The position numbers were made by a program, and so were the translations under genes. A stretch of DNA of 64,000 nt, from NCBI GenBank assembly GCA_015680685.1, contig MNCI01001978.1:304179-368178 (forward strand), in the 5' to 3' direction. The stretch comes from Gnetum montanum (Eukaryota; Streptophyta; Gnetopsida; Gnetales; Gnetaceae). Shown in pieces: positions 1 through 9,310 of this stretch. Each line of letters opens with the position of its first letter. The first letter of the stretch is position 1. The notes below the pieces were generated by a model. The model was given only the letters and a program-made list of their open reading frames with translations. It did no database searches and had not been told where the DNA came from.

Positions 1-804
1 CGAGTCAATGAGTTGATCGATGCTGGGTAGGGGAAAGTCATCTTTTATGGTTACTACGTTTAAATCTCGGAAGTCGATGCATAGGCGAATGCTTCCATTT
101 TTCTTTGGGACGATGACCATGTTGGACACCCATTCGGCGTAATCAACAGCCAGAATGAAACCAGCCTGGTAGAGCTTGGTGATCTCATTGTGAATTGCCA
201 ATTCCACCTCGGGTTGAACTTTTCGTGCTTTCTATTTTATTGGTCTTAGTTTCGGGTCTAGAATAATGTTGTGTTGGACAATTCTAGGATCTAGCCTGGG
301 CATGTCCATATAGGACCAAGCGAATGATTTCATGTTTTCCCTAAGCACATTCTGAATGTCTTGGGCCAAGTGTAGTTGTAATAATGTACTCAATTTTAAT
401 ATTTTACTTTCCCCATCAGGCATGGTAATGGGAGTTTCAGCTAACGGATCTTCGGTGATGTTTTTGGCCTCTATGTCAAGAAATTTGGTCATTCCCCCGT
501 AATCATCTGTTGTTCGCTGTGTTGAGGCTATAACTGCGTCGTCCATCAGTGGACTTAAGTTGATGAAGTTTATGTCAATGTCCCATATAATGGTGCCGTA
601 TGGTCCGTCAATGGTTAACGGTGCGGTTAAATGCTGGTAGTCCATTGAGCTTGTCCCTGCCAATAAACCGATAGTTGCATGAGCAAAGAGGGATCGTTCT
701 ATGTCTTTTGGGGTTTTTAAACTATACGTACATGTATAATGATGGATTATCATCACACCTGGACGCATGGTAGTTTGATGCCTTACTGGGCAGTGAGTGG
801 CAGT
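1..804 (-). pseudogene. Reverse transcriptase start (gypsy pol), truncated by window edge
   Basis: Reading leftwards from about 768, this frame holds a divergent linker and then the conserved approach to reverse transcriptase: FAWSYMDMPRLDP, followed by LDPKLRPIK. A TAG at 232-234 interrupts the frame where gypsy elements usually carry a Gln or Arg codon. Translation continues past it in the same frame to base 1, with WVSNMVIVPKKNG and RLCIDFRDLN, the fingers region of Ty3/gypsy reverse transcriptase. The catalytic YxDD motif, RNase H and integrase would lie beyond base 1. The frame is closed upstream by a stop at about 805, and it differs from the gag-protease frame. Family assignment is firm from the motifs. 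The single TAG fits a CAG-to-TAG change, as seen elsewhere in this element. Confidence 0.85.
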
Positions 805-946
805 TTAAGGCCGTACCGGGCCATGAGTGGCAGTTTAAGGCCATACCGGGCCATGATCGGGTGGAGAAATGGCAGTTTAAGGCCGTACCGGGCCATGGTT
901 AGATGGGGAAGTGGCAGTTTAAGGCCATACCAGGCCGTGATGGTAG
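769..946. repeat. Left hairpin minisatellite, about 5 units
   Basis: Five related units share the core GCAGTTTAAGGCCGTACCGG followed by GCC. Each contains a short inverted repeat in which GGCC or GCC on the left faces GGCC or GGC on the right across a 6-nt loop. Unit starts are irregular, at about 770, 800, 827, 871 and 915. A diverged cluster of the same unit lies at 6160-6425, on the other side of the passenger gene. Confidence 0.8.
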
Positions 947-1377
947 TTAGCGTAAACGTGTAAAACAGGGTCCATGGAGGAACCAGGATGTAATAATCTC
1001 TGTTTTTAGTTAATTTTCATCAATTTTGGGGAAATTTTGGCGAATAGTAGAGAAAAAAGGCAAAAAGGCAAAATGGAGCGACGGCGGCGTAAGTGGCGGC
1101 GGCGTCAGCGTCAACATCATTGTGCGCTTTATAGAGGGAAGGGGGGGTCCATTTGTTTTACTGGAAAGCGACAGCGTGAGCGACAGCGTAAACCTGCTAA
1201 GGCGTAAGCGTAAACCACAATACCCTAGCGTAAGCGTAAATCTCGGCGTAGACGCCTAAGACTGATCCCCAGCGTAGCCGCGGAGACCCTAGCATAGACG
1301 TTGAAGCTTAAACTTCTCAGCGCCAGCGTAGATAGTTGCTCAGTGTAAACTTAGATTGTTAGCGTAGACACTCTGAG
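947..1377 (+). promoter_or_regulatory. GCGTAA-rich 5' flank of the passenger gene (putative promoter)
   Basis: No protein is recognised here. From about 1080 the sequence is packed with GCGTAA, GCGTAG, AGCGTG and GGCGTA words, ending just before the inferred ATG at 1378. A TATA-like TTTATAGA lies at 1128-1135, about 245 bases upstream of that ATG. The same vocabulary occurs in the LTR and leader of the host retroelement, at the 5' side of its own gag. Its position makes a promoter or 5' UTR role plausible, but no transcription start can be fixed from sequence. Confidence 0.4.
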
Positions 1378-1508
1378 ATGGGCAAGGGAAAGGAAGTGGA
1401 GGGCCAGGGGCGGAAGGGTCCTGATCTAACCTTCACCGAAGAGACGGAGGCCATGTTACAAGGTCTACCCAGGCCAAAGATTCAATCGTGGCCTGCGACA
1501 TCCCACAG

Positions 1509-2284
1509 GTAGGCTCTGATTCCTACCTCTGTTGTTTCTGTGCTATTTTTTGTTTTTAGCGTAGATGGTCTCGGCGTATACACCGAGCGTAGAGGGGTTT
1601 TCAGCATATACGCCAGTGTAACTGTGCAGCGTAGACGATGTTTATCAGTTTACTAGCATAAGCCCTTTTCTGTGTTATTATGTTAGCGTACGCTCTGGTG
1701 TGACTGAAGCTTGTCAGCGTGTTTGTCATTAGCGTAAGTTGTTTTTTTTTTTTGCAAAAGCGTATACGCTGAGGGTTTGCCCGGCGTATACGCCGTACGC
1801 GTACAGTTGTCTTTTGGCGTGCTTTTTTATTTTTCTGGCATAAACGGTTTACGCTGAAAGCGAGCTCGAGCATATACGCTGAGGGTTTCTTCAGCGTATA
1901 CGTTGCGCGTGAAGGGGTTCGGGTGTCAGCGTAGACGCTGAGTTTGGTAGCGTATACACTGAGTTTAAATCACATTTTTAAGTGTTGGTCGGCGTATACG
2001 CTGTGTACAGCGTATACGTTAAGTTTGAATCGCATTTTTTACGCTAAGTGCTAACAGTTTGTCCGGCATATATGCTGTGTATAGCGTATACGCTGAGCGT
2101 GAATTGCGGGCATATATGCTCTATGTTTAGCATATACGCTAGGCGTAAGTTGTGTTTTTCGCGCCAATTGTAAAGTTTGGCTGGCGTATACGCCCTGTGT
2201 GCAGCGTATACGCTGAGCATAAACAGAGTTGATTTTTGATTTATGATGCAAACTTTCATTTTGTGGCATTGCGATTGATTGCAG
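1509..2284 (+). other. Intron 1 of passenger gene, filled with GCGTATACGC palindromes
   Basis: The donor is CACAG|GTAGGC at 1509 and the acceptor is GATTGCAG at 2277-2284. Joining the flanking exons keeps the frame. The intron is 776 bp, against 79-135 bp for the other introns. Between 1560 and 2230 it carries about 15 copies of GCGTATACGC or one- to two-base variants (GCATATACGC, GCGTATACAC, GCATATATGC), usually followed by TGAG or TGTG. The perfect form AGCGTATACGCT is self-complementary. Confidence 0.65.
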
Positions 2285-3076
2285 GGACAGCAAACGCTTC
2301 CTTATTGTCGTTGAACTCGTCGGGGTGTTGACATGGGTTGGCCCCGTTGAGGATGGCGAGGTTCCTCCAAACCTAACTGTGGATGAAAACGGGGTTTGGT
2401 TCCGGGAAGGTGCTTGTGAATTCTTGGCCTTTCTGCTAGACAATTTTGAAGTGGCTATGTGGTCGAATTTTGACAAAGTGACTACGTGGAGTGTGGTTGA
2501 TGCAATGCTGCCGGGGGCTGCCGAGGGTGTCATGGTTTTCATTGAAGACATTGACGAGGGGTCATTTGTTAATGAGGATGGCACTACCCGCGGGCCCAGT
2601 GCAACACACCCGTTAACGCACGTGTGGGCGTTACTGCCATGAGGGTTGGACTACCTCAATAATACATTATTCATAGCCGCCTGCACACATACTTTGTTCC
2701 AGAATCCTCCTGGAACAGTATACCAAATAGCCAGGTGGAACCATTTACATTTATCGCTTTCTTTTCGCCGTTTGATGTTGGTTTCTTGTTTGTCGACATG
2801 TATTCATTTGCAGGCCGAAGACCAACCCAGATGGGACCTTGATTGAGGATGAAGGGATAGCCCTCACTCGTACAGCTCTGGAGGCATTTATGATGGGCCC
2901 TAACCTTCGTGGGACTGTGCTGAAGCAAACGAAGGATTCGATGGTCCACTTTCACAAGCAGTTCTCCAGAGCGTTTGCGATGTGCAAGGCTCGCGGGTGG
3001 CTTCATGAAGACTAGACTAACAACGAGCCAATTTTCTCTCGTGATCTTGGCAGCACGTCTAGATCTACCACCGACG
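2285..3076 (+). pseudogene. FCP1/NIF-type HAD phosphatase-like domain (exons 2-3), catalytic residues lost
   Basis: Exon 2 encodes RFLIVVELVGVLTW near residues 48-61, then FREGACEFLAFLLDNFEVAMWSN, and after an in-frame TGA (2640) continues NNTLFIAACTHTLFQNPP. This order matches FCP1-homology (NLI-interacting-factor-like) HAD phosphatases of plants: a DxNGVL nucleophile motif, 'R.GC.EFL.FL...FEV..WS', and a late 'NTLLxDDSP.K...NPP' motif. Here the first Asp is Glu54, and the later Asp pair is Ala175-Ala176, so phosphatase chemistry should be lost even without the stop. Exon 3 adds a helical stretch with a TAG at 3013. The family call rests on motif recall, not a search. A diverged domain of another HAD subfamily is the main alternative. 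Confidence 0.6.
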
Positions 3077-3165
3077 GTAAATGATAACACTTCTTAGGTA
3101 TGTTAGTGGGTTCATCCAATTGCCTGGATTTACACTGATATAACAACTTTACATTGCTTTTATAG

Positions 3166-4206
3166 TTAATATGCCTTCTAGTGAGGATCCGGTGACCACT
3201 GGACGAACCGAGATGACTTTGTCAATGAAGTTCAGAGGGGTGGCTAAGGCCCAGAAGTGGTTATGGAATCATGCTCCTCCATCCCTCGCTCATTGCCTAG
3301 ATGATGCTGGGCTCATGGAGCTTTTTATGACACCAAGTCCTAATGTTTCCATTGGGGAGATGATCGGGACTGTAGACTCCTTCAATGAGTCTGTCACATA
3401 CTACAATACCCGGATTAAGGGTGTGAAGGTAGTTTTCCGTCTGTCGCCCGAGTTCTTTTTGGACCTATTTGGTGTACCAGCGGATGGCCTGAATGTAGTG
3501 TTAGACAGAACTCACAAAGAGCTCGAGATGATCCGGGAATTGGAGGGCTGGCTAGGCGTAGCAAAGGGTACCAAGGGATTCCCGATGCAGGGGAAGGCGA
3601 AGGTTGTAGAAGTGAACGAACTGTATCCCCTATTCAGAGCACAGGTATTTCCCAAAACGCTTTCCCAGGTGAGGTGCCTTGGGGTTGAAGCTGTTCGTGT
3701 GATGCGCACTGTTTTGGAAATAGGGATGCGATACAACTGGGCAATATTTTTATTAGCGGGCATGCACAAAGAGATAGTGCGATTGCGCTCAAATGTCGAG
3801 GCACAATCCCATTTCACGTTTGCATTTTTCGCCAGTTATCTTCGTCGTTTTGCCGAGTTCTTGGTAGTTCGCACAGATAACAAGTTTGTCCTGTGGGATC
3901 GGGGTCAACTATCCCACCCGTGGATCCATCACTTGTATGACACGGCCAAATCCCAAGATGCACCCAAATGTATCGATGAATCCATTTCCATTACTACGGG
4001 GGGATCATCTGGTGGTTCAATCCACACATGTGATAGTGTGGGGTTGGAGCCAGATGAGCTACCTTACACTGCTAAAAGGGCAGAACGGGTCATCAAGGAA
4101 ACCGTCGGCCAAGCTAAAGCAAAGCTAAAGAGGCCTGAGCGCCTGGCTAAGGATGTTTATGGTGTGAGCCAGCCATGTGTGAAGCGGATACGCTTCAAGA
4201 TGCCTG
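3166..4206 (+). pseudogene. Exon 4: putative plant transposon protein-like domain
   Basis: This exon is the longest uninterrupted coding stretch of the passenger gene. It reads SMKFRGVAKAQKWLW, then FNESVTYYNTRIKGVKVVF and LSPEFFLDLFGVPADG, and later LYPLFRAQVFPKTLSQV, VLEIGMRYNWAIFLLAGM and FAFFASYLRRFAEF. That order resembles the 'putative plant transposon protein' domain (Pfam PF20167) found in plant retroelement-associated ORFs. Those have a short N-terminal segment ending in a 'V.G..V.fs...in..lglp' motif, then a helical part with 'P..h.s.v...r', 'i..g..i..g..i' and 'fP.litaLc'. The end of the exon is basic (KAKLKRPERLAKD, VKRIRF) and could bind nucleic acid. No catalytic residues are known for this family. 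I did not run a search. Confidence 0.5.
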
Positions 4207-4341
4207 GTGAGTGGAACTCGCCTGCTTATTACTTTAATGTTTTTATTCTGTTTATAACTTTCACCTCAATCGCTTACATGTCATGGATATATTTTTCCTT
4301 TGGCTTGATTTTTTAAAAAACAATAAGGAAATAGGCTTTAG

Positions 4342-5903
4342 AGATGATCACGGAGGAAGAGGAAACCAATACGGGGAAAGACAATGAGGAGGGGCATACA
4401 GAAACAAGTCAAGGTGGTGGGATGGAGGAGTTAAGGGAGAAAACCACAGGAACTGAGCCGTTGGACGACCAAGGCAGTGTCGATCAAATGTTCCACAGTT
4501 TTCTTGAAGGAAATTTGGATTTAGGTGCTCCCCCAGGGGATGACAAAGGGCACGGTACATTTTTCCTTTTATCCTATTTAGTTGCCCCCTTTTTTGGGTT
4601 ATATTTTTGCTTATTCTTATGTGGTTTTTCTTCTATCCAGATGAAGGTAGCGAGACCAGAACGGTACAGTTGGACGTACCCATGAAGATGGTTCCCCCTG
4701 AGAGGACCATTGAGGTTAGTTATTCTCATACCCATGAGCCACTTATTTGGTTAGAAATGCCAAGTAAGATGGATTTTGTGGCTGGCATCATGGAGGAATT
4801 CATTGAATAGATCCAAGAAGCCCACCCTGGTATAGGTATGAATCACTTAAAGCTTTGGAGCTTCGCATCTTGCTTGTATAGTTTTGACATTTGTATTTAT
4901 TTATTTTTTGTTTTTTACATGGGTAGGTGCTAAACTGAGATGGGATCCCTTAGAAAGTGTTAGCATGGAAAGCCTAACCACACTCTCCCCCGAAGTGGAG
5001 CAGGTGCCAAGGCCTATTTATGAGGGAGTTGCAGAAAGCCTTGCACACCATGCTAAGTCATTATAGACTTGTAGGCGTTCCATTGAGCAGTTGTGGCTGC
5101 AAATATAGGCAAAAGAAAAGGAAGTCTCTGAATTGTCAGAGGAACGTGATGATTTAAAGGCTCGATACGAGTTCGTCGTTGCTAGACTAAGTGGAGATCG
5201 CTCTTGGTGAACATCGGAGGTTACATACACTAGGTATTGGAACCTTTTGAATAGTCATGCATCACTGACTCGGAGAATGGCAGAACACAAAGCTCAAATT
5301 GATCTCCTGAACCTTAAGTGTCAAGATTAGAAGGCGTTTGCTTCTAAGGTTCATAAGTGGGGTTAGGACGAGAAGAATCACAAAAATTACTACAAGAAGT
5401 CGCTAAAAGAGGTGTCCATCGAAAAGTGCCAACTAGAAATGTTTGTGGAGGATTTAGGCTTGCATTCGGCCTTCAATACTTTTGCACAGAACACAACTGT
5501 AGAAATGGAGTCACCTACAAGGGTGATCACAATAGCATCTGGGGAAGTGTCGGTTGGAGAATTTCCATTGAAACGTCCCACCTGGTCAGCTGTCGACAAA
5601 GGGAAGACTTTGGTAGACGTTGACTTAGGCTTGGATGGGACGGACTGGGCCAGTGTTTTTGAGGAAGAAATCCTTCTTCGGCTGGAGTTCAGCTTAGGGG
5701 GATCTACTATGGTAAGTGTTTTGTTCTTATGGAGTTAATTCATTGGATAACGTTTAACATTTTGGCATTTGCTTATTCTTATGCTGGTTGTTTGTTCTCA
5801 GGATGAAGGTGGTGATGATGCTCAGGAGGCGGGCCCCAGTGGAGCAAGGGCCCCTAATGCTAGTGGATCTAGAGAGGACGACCCCCCCTCCTTGGATGTT
5901 TAG
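4342..5903 (+). pseudogene. Exons 5-8: acidic linker, coiled coil and acidic tail
   Basis: Exon 5 (4342-4554) is acidic, with EEEETNTGKDNEEG. Exon 6 (4641-4835) ends beyond a TAG at 4808. Exon 7 (4927-5711) has stops at 5064, 5106, 5208, 5328 and 5364, but between and around them reads KEKEVSELSEERDDLKARYE and similar Leu/Glu/Lys heptads typical of a coiled coil. It then reads FPLKRPTWSAVDKGK and an acidic end. Exon 8 (5802-5903) encodes DEGGDDAQEAGPSGARAPN and ends SLDV-stop. The introns are 86, 91 and 90 bp. I recognise no enzyme or binding family. The coiled coil suggests self-association or a partner, which is inference. Confidence 0.6.
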
Positions 5904-6159
5904 TGTTTTGATTTTTGAGTTTTTGTTGTTTTTTTTTGAGTCAGATTTATACGGAAAATGTAATTTGGAAATTCTGAAATAGATGAGAACAGTTGAAACT
6001 TGTAATTGAACGATGTTGTATGTAAGAAATTTTTTGTTGATTTTAAATTTGGTTGCACACACGACATGATGTTATGATGTTTTTGGATTTGCTTTTCTAT
6101 TTAAATGTAATGCACTGAAATAATGATAAACGGTACGTAAAAAGGAAGACAGGGTATGT
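5904..6159. other. AT-rich spacer downstream of passenger gene
   Basis: The sequence is AT-rich and I recognise no coding potential on either strand. It is where the passenger gene's 3' UTR and polyadenylation site would be expected. I see no clear signal, only AATAATGATAAA-like words near 6117-6130. Confidence 0.5.
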
Positions 6160-6425
6160 GTAGTTTAAGGCCATTCCGGGCCCCATTGTAAACGAGCAAT
6201 ATTTTGGATAAATCGGATAAATTTCTTGATGGACCAACCATTTCTGATTGTGGCTAGTTTTATGTCATTGCAGACATGATAGTTTAACGTCTTTCCGGAC
6301 AAAGGGTGTTGTTTAATAATGTTCTTGGCTCTATTATAGTTTGATGTCATTTCAGACTGCATGTAGTTTAACGTCGTTTCGGACGTACCGTAGTTTAACG
6401 TCATTTCGGACGTATTGTAGTTACA
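6160..6425. repeat. Right hairpin minisatellite, about 5 units
   Basis: The units share TAGTTTAACGTCATTTCGGACGTA or close variants, at about 6161, 6281, 6338, 6363 and 6390. Each can fold as ACGTC...GACGT or GTC...GAC around 6 nt. The first unit has the GGCC...GGGCC form seen in the left cluster (769-946). The two clusters lie on either side of the passenger gene and its flanks. Confidence 0.78.
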
Positions 6426-6796
6426 TAGTTTTATTTTAACTATTTTTTGATTTTCTTTATTTTTATGTCAAGGGGTGTATTGGCCGATACGATTTTGTAT
6501 TCTGTGTCTCCTTTGCTAATCACATTGAATGACAATTCAGTCCAGGAGACGTCCGATTGAATGTTTTCGGTATTGGTATTTTCAGGTGCTTCAGTGTCCG
6601 TCATTGTTTCCGTGTTGATTTCTTCATGAGGCGATGTGTATAAAGTGTTAGATGTGAGTGTTTCAGTTTTAGGAGGCTCTTGTCCCATGTTCGAAGATTT
6701 ACCACCCACTAGTTGTGGCTCGTTTGCACCATTTCGACTAGACTTCGCGAGTTCAATTTCGGAGCCTTGGTTGCTATCTGTGTGCGATGAAATAAT

Positions 6797-7183
6797 GGGA
6801 GTGACCATTTCCCCATGTATGATGATTTCACTACCCTCATAGGGTAGGTGAATCTCCTGATGTATAGGGGAAGAAACGGCTCTCAGTTGGGCGAACCAGG
6901 GTCTTCCTAATATCAAGTTGAACCCTGGCATTTCATCGACCACCAGGAAGTCAGCGGATGTGGCGAACTGGTCTCCCGCTATGAAGTCTAAGGTTATTGT
7001 GCCTTTGACCAATACATGTGACCCACTGAATGACTTTAAACATGTTGTTGTCATAGGTTTAATTAAGTCAATAAATCCTAGTTGTTCAATGATGGGATAG
7101 GGTACAACGTTTGTGGCCGCCCCATCGTCTACTTGGACTCTATGTATTTTGAACTGGTTTACTTGTATTATTATGAACATGGG
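6797..7183 (-). pseudogene. Retropepsin-like aspartic protease domain
   Basis: In the 418-codon uninterrupted segment beginning at 7696, residues 189-193 read VDDGA, with D190 or D191 at the catalytic position (the usual motif is DSGA or DTGA). Downstream are DFLVVDEMPGFNLILGRPWF (residues 249-268), matching the C-terminal 'ILGR.wl' motif of gypsy proteases, and a predicted beta-rich body. The domain would cut the gag-pol polyprotein. The Ser/Thr after the catalytic Asp is replaced by a second Asp, though related plant elements also vary there. This segment itself has no stop. Confidence 0.82.
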
Positions 7184-7829
7184 GATTGTCGTTGTCTCCC
7201 CTATCTTCTTGTCTACTTTGATGTAATCATCGTGGAAGCTCAAGGGTTTAGGGATGGCACCGTGAGATGGATACATTACGGCATGAATGGCCAGTTCGCT
7301 TGGAGGCAAGTCCTCACTGACCGGGATGGACGTTAGCATGTGTACAAGAGCTTCCCGATGAGTTTGGGATGTTAGGACTAAGTCATACAAGCTCAAATAA
7401 GTGTTCTTTTGTTTCAGCGCTTGGGTGACTTGTGTTAAAGCCGTCGCAAAGTCTCTACTATTGGAGACGTTCTTGTCGGCAGCGACTGGGTCCATTGGGC
7501 CCAACAACTTTATTTCGTGTTTTAATGACTTGTCATCCTTGCTCTGTGCTGTAGTTTTAGATGGTTCATTTTGCTTTGATGATGGTTCACCCTGATTACC
7601 TGCATTTGATTGATAGTTAGTCGGTGACATGGGTATGGAATTGAGTGGAGTAGGTTTGGGTGGCCCCAGGGCCAATCGTTGGTGCTCTTTCTCCAAGCGT
7701 TCACGTGTAAGCCTATCAGCTAAGCATTCTCGCGTATGGCGTGGAGGTGGAGCTAGTTTTGGGGCCTCATATTATCTCAGGATGCATAGGTGGGATTACA
7801 GTTGTGACATTGAATGTGACTGGTTAGAA

Positions 7830-8160
7830 GGTGGCCCAGGGACCCTAATGACGTAGGGGCCGGGTTGGCCTGGCGCTTGGGAGGTTTGACAATCGTTAGG
7901 ATTTTTAGATGTACTAACCACATGTGGGGTTGGTTTCAGTGGAGGTTGGACCTCCGCTGTTGCAACGGCCGATGGTACTCGGACTACGAAGGGAGCAGGC
8001 CGAGTGGGAGGGATTAGTGGCTTTAAGGTTGTAGGTACGGCTAAAGGTATACGGACGACATAGGGCTGCTGGGGGACGCGTGGTGATTGGGGCGTGGATG
8101 TGGTCATGGCGGGAGGAATGCACACTACGAATGGCCTAGGAGATGTTTCTTGTGTGTTTT
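7830..8160 (-). repeat. Pro-rich region with repeated P-F/Y-V-V-R-I/V-P motif
   Basis: Between the zinc knuckle and the protease, the gag-protease frame repeats a short motif about five times: PFVVCIP, PYVVRIP, PFVVRVP, PHVV and PYVIRVP, separated by Pro/Thr/Ala-rich linkers. I know no function for it. It may be a linker that expanded by duplication. Confidence 0.6.
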
Positions 8161-8359
8161 GAGGGTAGATGGTGTTAATGTTACTTGCCTCGAAACCATC
8201 ATCGAAGTAGATCGTGCTAATCATGTACGGGGCCTCTTAGGTGTTCAGGGGATCCTTGTACACCCCCATAGCCTGATTCTACGGCTGGACCGGGTTAGCC
8301 TCATCAAAAGTGATTTTTCTATCATCGATCATCCGCTGGATATCCTGCTTCAGGGTGAA

Positions 8360-8401
8360 GCAGTAATCTGTTCCGTGCCCGTTGCGTTGATGGTAGTCGC
8401 A
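8360..8401 (-). pseudogene. gag zinc knuckle
   Basis: The translation has CDYHQRNGHGTDYC followed by FTLK. This is the Cys/His cluster placed after the gag capsid domain in many plant gypsy elements (pattern C-x2-H-x5-H-x4-C), where it binds element RNA. The spacing is intact in this copy. Confidence 0.75.
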
Positions 8402-8904
8402 GAAGCGATCCAACCTAAAGCCTTTGGGTACGGGCGGCTCACCCGGGGTTGCTAAGCTTGGGTTCTGTATGATTTGGCAGAATCGTTCATGTCTTTGGAT
8501 GGCCTTAGGGGATAACTACTTGTGTGTCATCAGCCTAGCTTTTAGGAGCTGATCAAAGAGCTGGGATGGTTTCATCGGTAGAGGCGTGTATTGAGAAGGT
8601 TCTTTCCTCTCGAAATTGCATGTACGGTTTGTCAGGTTTTGTGATGATGATGACTCCGGGGCTGTTGTGGGAGTGGGTTTATAATAGTTAGTAGGGGTTG
8701 CGGGTGGTTTTTGTTGGGGTGTGATGTTCATTTGTTGGGCTCCTGCTATCGCTGTTATAGTTGTCTTGGCTTTCTCTTTATCCTTTTTAGTGTGTTGGTT
8801 TCTGAAGGCCAAGTATGCCGGGTCGTGGCTATTTTGAGCCGCTTCCTCTATGTTTTTTATCTGCACAAATGCCTAATTAAGATCACGCACATTAAGGTAA
8901 TATA

Positions 8905-9310
8905 ATTTAGACTTGAAGAAATCGTTGACAGCCCCCTTCAGAATTGTAAGTAGATAAGTTGGAGAGATTGGCTCGTGTAGCTCGTTGAGAGCCACATTCC
9001 ATCTCTGAATAAACTTTTGTACAAGTTCAAGCGGTGCTTGCTTGACCTACATGAGGCTATCCAGCATGGCCTCAAGTTTCAAGTTGTACTTGAACCGGGT
9101 CACAAACTGGCATAAAAGATCATCCAAGGAAAAGATAGAGTTCCTGGGCAGGGCTCGGTACCAGTCGAGTGCTCTCCCCACGAGCGACATGGGGAATACT
9201 CGTAGTATGGAGTGGGGCCATGCCTGGAGCAACGCGCACTCTAGTCTAAATGTTATAAGATGTGCATTGGGATCTGTCTCCCCATTGTACTTGGTCAATG
9301 TGGGCAAGGA
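8905..9310 (-). pseudogene. Retrotransposon gag capsid domain
   Basis: The segment reads KYNGETDPNAHLITFRLECA, then RVFPMSLVGRALDWYRALP and DDLLCQFVTRF. After a TAG at 9047 it continues in frame with QAPLELVQKFIQRWN and ILKGAVNDFF. This is the plant gypsy gag pattern 'Y.G..DP..Hl..F', 'FP.sL.g.A..Wy..L' and 'F...F', followed by 'E.l..f..Rw'. The domain forms the virus-like particle shell. The family call is firm; this copy is broken. Confidence 0.85.

Larger units (their letters stand above)
1378..5903 (+). pseudogene. Antisense passenger gene, 8 exons, HAD-like plus transposon-protein-like domains
   Basis: Inferred exons: 1378-1508, 2285-2734, 2814-3076, 3166-4206, 4342-4554, 4641-4835, 4927-5711 and 5802-5903. 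Every inferred intron starts GT and ends AG, and all joins keep one frame: 3,180 nt, 1,059 codons plus a TAG stop at 5901. The ATG at 1378 opens a basic N-terminus (MGKGKEVEGQGRKG). Then come an FCP1/HAD-like domain (exons 2-3), a domain resembling the 'putative plant transposon protein' family (exon 4), an acidic stretch (exon 5), a coiled coil (exon 7) and an acidic Gly/Ser tail. Eight in-frame stops break it: TGA at 2640 and 5208; TAG at 3013, 4808, 5064, 5106, 5328 and 5364. No frameshift is needed. It lies opposite to gag-pol, between protease and reverse transcriptase. The exon model is mine and needs transcript support; function is unknown. Confidence 0.72.

Noticed and set aside
3512-3817. 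Minus-strand frame of 101 codons opposite exon 4
   Set aside because: It is a shadow of the well-supported plus-strand exon, with no recognisable domain.
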